NCBI GenBank assembly: GCA_965261585.1
Contig: CBDHDN010000055.1
Span: forward strand, 135,381-199,380
DNA length: 64,000 bases
Origin: CBDHDN01 sp965261585
GTDB taxonomy: Bacteria > Pseudomonadota > Alphaproteobacteria > UBA6615
Direction: 5' to 3'
Under the pieces are notes generated by a model that searched no databases, had not been told where the DNA came from, and saw only the letters and a program-made list of their open reading frames with translations. A program made the translations under genes and the position numbers. This document shows positions 56,101 to 64,000 of the stretch, in pieces. Within the stretch, counting starts at the first letter, position 1. Every line of letters begins with the position of its first letter.

Positions 56101-59100
56101 CACGGTTGGCGTCAGTCTCGCCAGCGCCGAGGTGACGCCGCGCATCGAGAGCCGCATCGGTGGGGGCGCGGCGATCACCGCGGGTCAGGGGATCATCGTG
56201 GACTCGCGCCACAACGTCGATGCGGCCGGCGTGCAGATCGCCAAGGGCGCCCGCGCCGAAGCCAACGCTTCCGGCGGCAGCCTGATTGGTGGCAACGGCG
56301 CCGTCCCGGGCGCGCGTGCCGCCGCGAACGTCCAGACCCTCATTGCCAATGGTGCGGTGCTCGACGCCGTCGGCGCCATCACGATCAACGCCCGGGCCAA
56401 CAACGCTGCGATCGCAAATGCTAAAGGCTTCACCCTCGGGCTCGGGCTCGGCGTCGGCACCAGCTTCGCCGATGCGGTAGCGGAGGGTACGACCCAGACG
56501 ACCGTTGGCGGGTCGCTTACCGGCGCCGGCGACCTGACGGTCGTCACCCGCGCCTGGAATACCGCCGATGCCGACGCGACGGCCTCCGGCGGCGGTTTGT
56601 TCCTCGGCCGCGGTGCCGTCGCCGAGGCGACGATCGGCCTGGGGACACAGAGCGGCGCCGCGCTGGGCGACAACGCGAGCGTCGACGTTGCGGGTGCCGT
56701 CAGCATCACATCCACGTCCACAACCGACGCGGACGCGTTTGCGCGTGGCGGCTCAGGCGCTCTCATCGGTGTCGGCGTCAACAACGCCGAGGGAGTCATC
56801 AACCACAGCAACGCCGCCACGGTCGGCGCGGGCGCGGCGGTTCTGGCAGGAACGAGCTTCTCGCTGCTCGCGGATACCAGCCATCGCGGCGAAGTCGACG
56901 CCAACAGCAGCAGCCTGAGCCTCATAGCCGACATCGTCCAGACCAACGCTGTGCTGACGGTGAATGACACGACAACAACCACCGTCGGCGCCGGCGCAAC
57001 GGTTGTGGCCGGCGGCAACGTCGTCGTCGAGGCCCGGATGGCCATGACAGTCGATGCAAACACGGATGCCGATGGCCGCGGCCTCGGCGCCGACACGCGA
57101 ACCAGCGTGAGCGCTACGGTGACGGGCACCACGGCTACGGTCGTCGGATCGGGCGCCAGCCTGCGCGGCCAAAACGTCGACATCCTGGCCCGCGTGACGA
57201 GCATCGACGCTTCGATCGACGCCGACGCGAACTCCAGCACGCTTCTCGGCGCCACCTCGATCGCCGACGCGACGCTCACGACGACGTCCACTGCGACTGT
57301 CACGGTCCGCGGCCAGCCGGCTGTGACGCCTGTGAATCCGGCGACGCAAATTGCCGGGGAAGGGCGCGTCGATATCCGGGCAAGTCACGAGGCCCTGCCG
57401 ACGGACGCGAATTCCTTCGCGGCAAGCAGCGGGCTTGGCGGCAACTCGACCTCCACGACCACTAACACCCTGACCGCGACAACGAACGTCACAACCGAGC
57501 TTGGATCGAAGATCGCCACGCGCGATCTCCTTGTCGAGGCTGACGCGTTGAGGACTCCGGGTTTCTCCGCGTCTGCCGATCGCGACGGCGCAATCTTCGA
57601 CGGCGGAACGGCGACCGAAACGCCGAAGCTCAACTACAACCGGACAATCGATTTCAATTCGGACGTCGTGTTGCTGGGACCGCGCAGTCCGCTGCTCGAG
57701 GTCGACGCCGCCGGCAATATCAGCCCGCAAAGCAACGTCGCCGACGTGACGATCACCAATGATACGGTCATCGTCGGCGATATCGCCAATCCAGGCGGTA
57801 GTTTCGCCGGGACGATCACGATCCGGATCACGCCGTCCACATATGACAACGACAACAGGTCGTTCACGACGACCACGAGCCTGATCAAAGGAACGTCCGA
57901 CGTTACGTTCCTCACCGCATTTGATCGCGTGACCCTCACGAACGCGTCGAACAAGACGTTCCGGATCGGCGCAATCGACGTGCTCAACGACAGCGCCACG
58001 TTCGATGCGAACATCACGGTCAGTGCTGTCACCTCGACGTTCCTGTTCACCACGGCAACCGATCCCGGCCAGACCGAGATCACGATCGAGAACACCGGCG
58101 GCCCCGATGTCGTCCTTACCGGCGCGATCGACAATCCGTTCAGCTCGACCACGATCGTCAGCTCCGGCGGCGACATCGTTGCCGAGACGCCGACTGCGGA
58201 GATCACGACGGCTTCCCTGGATTTGTCGGCGACGGCCGGCATGATCGGCACCGAAGCCGCGCCGCTGCGGATCGTTGCGGGGACCCTCGCGGCGCTGGCT
58301 CGGAACGGGATCTACGTCGACGAGACCGGCGACATGGGCGTGGTGTCCGTGGCGACCGTGACCGGCACCGTGCGCCTGCGGGCCACCGGCTCGATCCTCG
58401 ACGCCGACACGCTGAGTGACGACGTGGACGTCAGCGGCCCCGACATCATCCTGTCAGCGTCGGGCGGCTCGATCGGCGAACAGGCCGATCCGGTAACTTC
58501 GACGCCTGAGAACGCGCTGGAAATCGATGCATCGCAGACGACGTTCGCGGCTACGGCGGCTGGCGACATCATCGTGGTCGACGTCGCCAGCGGCATCGGC
58601 ATCGACACCGTGTTATCGCTGAACGGCGACGTCTCGATCACGACCAACGACAGCGTCGCGACCGGTGAGGACATCGTGCTCGGCGCGACGTCGACGGTTC
58701 GGGCGGTCCTCGGCACGGTGGCGTTGCTCGCCGGCGACAGCATATTTGCCGCGGCCGGCAGCCTGATCGACGGCGCCGCCGGGGTCGCGATCCGCGGCGA
58801 TGAGAACGACGGCGACGAAGGCGACGGTGCCAATATCGAGCTGTCGGGCCTCATCCAGGGTGCGTCGGTGCTGGTCGAGGGTGGCGGCGACGAGGACATC
58901 ATCAGCCTGGTCGGCGTCGTGGCGGCGACGATGGTGGTGGGCCGCGGTCGCGCGGACCTGATCCACGTCGGCAGCGCCGCGACTCTGGCGACGAACAGCG
59001 GCGGTACGCTGGCGCGCATCGATGCGGTGTTGACCGTGATGGGCGAGGACGATGCCGACCGGCTGGTTCTCGACAGTACCGGTGCGACTGGCGCGCTGAG

Positions 59101-59669
59101 CGGTACGTTGACCGCGACGACGCTCACCGGCCTCGGGATGAGTGGTAGCGTCGTTTATGACGGGATCACGAACCTCGATCTGAACCTGGGCGCGTTTGCC
59201 GACACCATTGCGGTCGCCAGCACCGACGCCGAAACCGTAACGACGATCGACCTCGGCGGCGGGACGAACGCCGCGACGGTGTCCGACGGCGGCCTGCTCG
59301 ACGCCGTGGCGGGGCGCCTGGCGTTCCTGGGCAGTGGGGGGCTTCGACAGCCTGTTGATCGACGACAGCGCCGATGCCGACGACGCTCAGGGCGTCCTGT
59401 CGAGCGCCGTCAATGTCAGCCTGACCGGGTTCGGCATGGGCGCCGCCGACAACGCCGCGCCCAATGGCCAGGTCGGCATCCGCTATCAGGACATCGAGAC
59501 GATCGAGATCCGGCTCGGCACCGGTGCCGATGCACTGACCATCGGCGGCGTCGCCGGTGCAACTACGGTCGACCTCGGCGACGGCGACGACGCGGTTTCG
59601 GTGGGACCGGATCTGTCGGACATAGCCTCGCCGCTGCTTCTGAATGGCAGCTTGGGCGTCGACGATCTG
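53173..59669 (+). pseudogene. Giant LEPR-XLL protein, repeat segment 3
   Basis: Over 6 kb of open frame with the same beta-helix repeats (NTVDAHIANATVTAPGPISVTATDTAAI, SQTIARIEAATVESLTGGIDVLATATRTID). It changes after about 57650 to a region with FNSDVVLLGPRSPLLEVDAAGN, and then to RTX-like loops (LGTGADALTIGG, LGDGDDAVSVG). A G-run at 59333-59338 shifts the frame once more before GFDSLLIDDSADADDAQGVLSS. The last codons GVDDL end at the 5' splice site GTGCG of the second intron. Ala/Thr/Val/Gly-rich, with no Cys in the repeats, as expected of an exported fibre. Confidence 0.75.
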
Positions 59670-61590
59670 GTGCGCCAGGCGAACTGACAGAAGGTAGGGG
59701 GTGCAAGTCCCCCGGAACGAAGGAGTAACCGAACCACGTTTCTCCGCGAGCCGTGCGTTGGCTCCCGTGAGGGGGCAGGCGAAGCGTCGGTAGCGGCATG
59801 GATGGGCAGGGCCTATTGAGCACCGTAAAAGCGATGGTCCGGGGTGCCGAGGCTTTCAGATCGGTCGAAGGCAATATTGCAGGCGTCGTTTTGGTGAGAT
59901 GTCGGCGAGCCCCGCGGTGTCAGAGAACCCATGCACGTTCGCACGCCTTCTGTTGGGACCCTGGGAGGTCTTCAAACTGCCCCGGTTGTCGTAAAGGGGC
60001 CGCGTAGGGAATGGAGAAAACCGAAGCCTATGATGAACGGTTTTGAAGAAGTCGGATGAGGCCGTACGACCTGTGAGGGCGGCGAACAAGGGAGCGCGAG
60101 CTTCTGCGGAGTCGCCGGAGGAAAGGGCCTCAACCAAGGGGAATCCGGATTGCCAAAGCACGCGCCGAACCCAGTGTCGGGTGAGCGTGCCACAGGCGGC
60201 GGCCCGGATACGGAAAGCTGCAGAGAGAAACCCGAAGGAACGTCTCACTGCGCTCTTCCACCACATTACGCCGGACGCGCTCGGTGCGGCCTACTTCGCA
60301 TTGAAGAAGGACGCAGCAGCCGGTGTCGACGGCGTTACGTGGGACATGTACGGCGAGGGTCTGGATGAGCGCCTGCTCGACCTGCACCGGCGCCTGCACA
60401 GAGGGGGAGCGTACCGGGCGCCACCGGTTCGGCGGGTAGAGGTACCCAAGCCGGACGGGGGGACACGACCGCTCGGGATCGCGGCGCTGGAGGACAAGGT
60501 CGTCCAGAAGGCGGTTGTGGATGTGATCCTGACACCGATCTACGAGGTGGTGTTTCTTGGCTTCAGCTACGGGTTCCGACCGGGGCGGGGGGCGCACGAT
60601 GCGCTCGATGCCCTGGCCTTCGGGATAGAACGGCGCAAGGTCAGCTGGATAGTCGATGCAGACCTCCGGGCGTACTTCGACACGATCCCGCGGGATGGGT
60701 TGATCACGTTCCTAGAGCACCGCATCGGAGACAGGCGGGTCATCCGTCTGATCCGGAAATGGCTGAACGCCGGCGTCATAGAGAGTGGGTCATGGGCAGA
60801 TACGGGTATGGCCACGCCGCAGGGGGCAATAGTCTCCCCCGTCTTGGCGAACGTGTTCCTGCATTACGTGCTCGACGTGTGGTTCCACAAGAAATGGCGC
60901 CCGAACGTCCCGGATGGCGAAGCGATCATCGTCCGTTACGCTGACGATATCGTTGTCGGGTTCCAACACAAGCGGGATGCGGAGCGGTACCTCCGCGACG
61001 TTCGGGAGAGGCTGGCCCGGTTCGGTCTCAGCCTCCACCAGGACAAGACCCGCCTCGTGGAGTTTGGCCGGTTCGCGGATTTGAACCGGCGCCAGCGCGG
61101 GGTGGGCAAGCCGGAGACTTTCGACTTTCTGGGCCTCACGCACTATTGCACGACGACCCTGAGAGGACGCTTTCGGCTTGGTCGCAAACCGGTTGCCAAA
61201 CGGGTCAACAGGACCCTGGCGCGCATCGACGAGGTGCTTCGCAAGCGCTGGCACCACGACATCTGGGAAGTTGGTAGGTGGCTGGGGCGAGTCTGCAATG
61301 GCTGGCTCAACTACTTTGCCGTCCCAGGGTCAGGCCGGTTCATCCGTGCGTTCCTCCGCAGGCTGCAACGCCGGTGGATGCGGGCGCTACGCCGCCGGTC
61401 CCAGCGAGCCCGATTTAGTTGGAAGCGATTGGAGCGCATGACCGAAATCCTGTGGCCACGCGCCTCCATCCGCCACCCATGGCCGGACCAGCGGTTCGCC
61501 GTCAAGCACCCGAGGTAGGAGCCGGATGGTTCAACGACCACGTCCGGATCTGCGCGGGGGGTGCGCAGCAATGCGCATTCCTACCGTAAC
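59670..61590 (+). mobile_element. Group II intron, copy 2, sense orientation in the giant gene
   Basis: The 5' end GTGCGCCAGGCGAAC is at 59670. Domain V is GAGCCGGATGG...CGTCCGGATC (61519-61550), and domain VI leads to the 3' end CTACCGTAAC at 61590. Splicing at these sites joins ...GTC GAC GAT CTG to TCG ATC GAC CCG, which keeps the host frame (VDDL-SIDPNVSALL). It is about 1.92 kb and nearly identical to copy 1. Both copies are inserted after TCTG and before T. Confidence 0.87.
60043..61518 (+). CDS. ltrA: Group II intron reverse transcriptase/maturase (copy 2)
   Basis: Same protein as copy 1 but with small changes. One extra T (GGTTTTGAAG against GGTTTGAAG, near 60040) breaks the first codons, so translation must begin at the TTG at 60043 (491 residues). 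PRDGLITF replaces PRDWLITF, and the conserved GTPQG is ATPQG. The YADD box and the X domain are unchanged. It may be weaker than copy 1, which could supply maturase in trans. Confidence 0.85.
   Translation: MKKSDEAVRPVRAANKGARASAESPEERASTKGNPDCQSTRRTQCRVSVPQAAARIRKAAERNPKERLTALFHHITPDALGAAYFALKKDAAAGVDGVTWDMYGEGLDERLLDLHRRLHRGGAYRAPPVRRVEVPKPDGGTRPLGIAALEDKVVQKAVVDVILTPIYEVVFLGFSYGFRPGRGAHDALDALAFGIERRKVSWIVDADLRAYFDTIPRDGLITFLEHRIGDRRVIRLIRKWLNAGVIESGSWADTGMATPQGAIVSPVLANVFLHYVLDVWFHKKWRPNVPDGEAIIVRYADDIVVGFQHKRDAERYLRDVRERLARFGLSLHQDKTRLVEFGRFADLNRRQRGVGKPETFDFLGLTHYCTTTLRGRFRLGRKPVAKRVNRTLARIDEVLRKRWHHDIWEVGRWLGRVCNGWLNYFAVPGSGRFIRAFLRRLQRRWMRALRRRSQRARFSWKRLERMTEILWPRASIRHPWPDQRFAVKHPR

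Positions 61591-64000
<2,410 letters not shown>

Overview
The window is GC-rich DNA that reads like an alphaproteobacterium (protein style, IS families, D-amino-acid catabolism, ICE-type accessory genes). I cannot name the species. It divides into a conserved metabolic part, a heavily rearranged accessory part, and most of one giant surface-protein locus. Mobile elements and broken genes are very frequent throughout.

1-14.5 kb: catabolic and housekeeping-type genes. These are a broken mandelate racemase/muconate-lactonizing (enolase superfamily) gene, a divergent GntR/FCD regulator with a palindromic operator between them, two DadA/glycine-oxidase-like FAD oxidoreductases, a nitrilase-fold D-carbamoylase-like amidase, a Gfo/Idh/MocA dehydrogenase, a GST, a MetF-like reductase, an exported CRTAC1-type FG-GAP protein and an M24-fold hydrolase. 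The set suggests use of D-amino acids or related N-carbamoyl compounds (inference). An IS3-like element (3051-4464) and a dead IS1380 element (9523-11049, inserted at the stop codon of the M24 gene) interrupt it.

14.5-20.7 kb: a graveyard. It holds a glutamine amidotransferase tail cut by an intact IS21 element, an ISKra4-type transposase fragment, a SIR2-family (probable defence) gene with three separate lesions, and a scrap of an HU gene.

20.8-43 kb: an ICE- or plasmid-like module. It carries a small conserved-looking protein, a PP-loop (PAPS-reductase family) protein, an AAA ATPase fused to a VWA protein, HigBA, a large ParB-like protein, a truncated gene that may be a GHKL ATPase, and a 1753-residue exonuclease-RecQ-UvrD helicase. 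Next come an unknown gene split by a second copy of the 3051-4464 element (14-bp target duplication), an IS256 nested in an IS3, an AbiEi antitoxin whose AbiEii-like toxin is cut off after 32 codons, and a tyrosine integrase with an in-frame TGA.

43-64 kb: an HlyD-type adaptor gene split by a defective IS3 (CGG target duplication) sits divergent to a giant LEPR-XLL surface/secreted protein gene that runs off the window. The giant gene contains two near-identical group II introns, one antisense (46700-48618) and one sense (59670-61590), plus several single-base frame shifts. These lesions mean it cannot be read as one chain unless some are sequencing errors.

The most notable points are the antisense/sense intron pair inside one gene, the toxin-less AbiEi antitoxin, the three-enzyme helicase fusion, and the uncharacterised PP-loop/AAA-VWA/ParB module.
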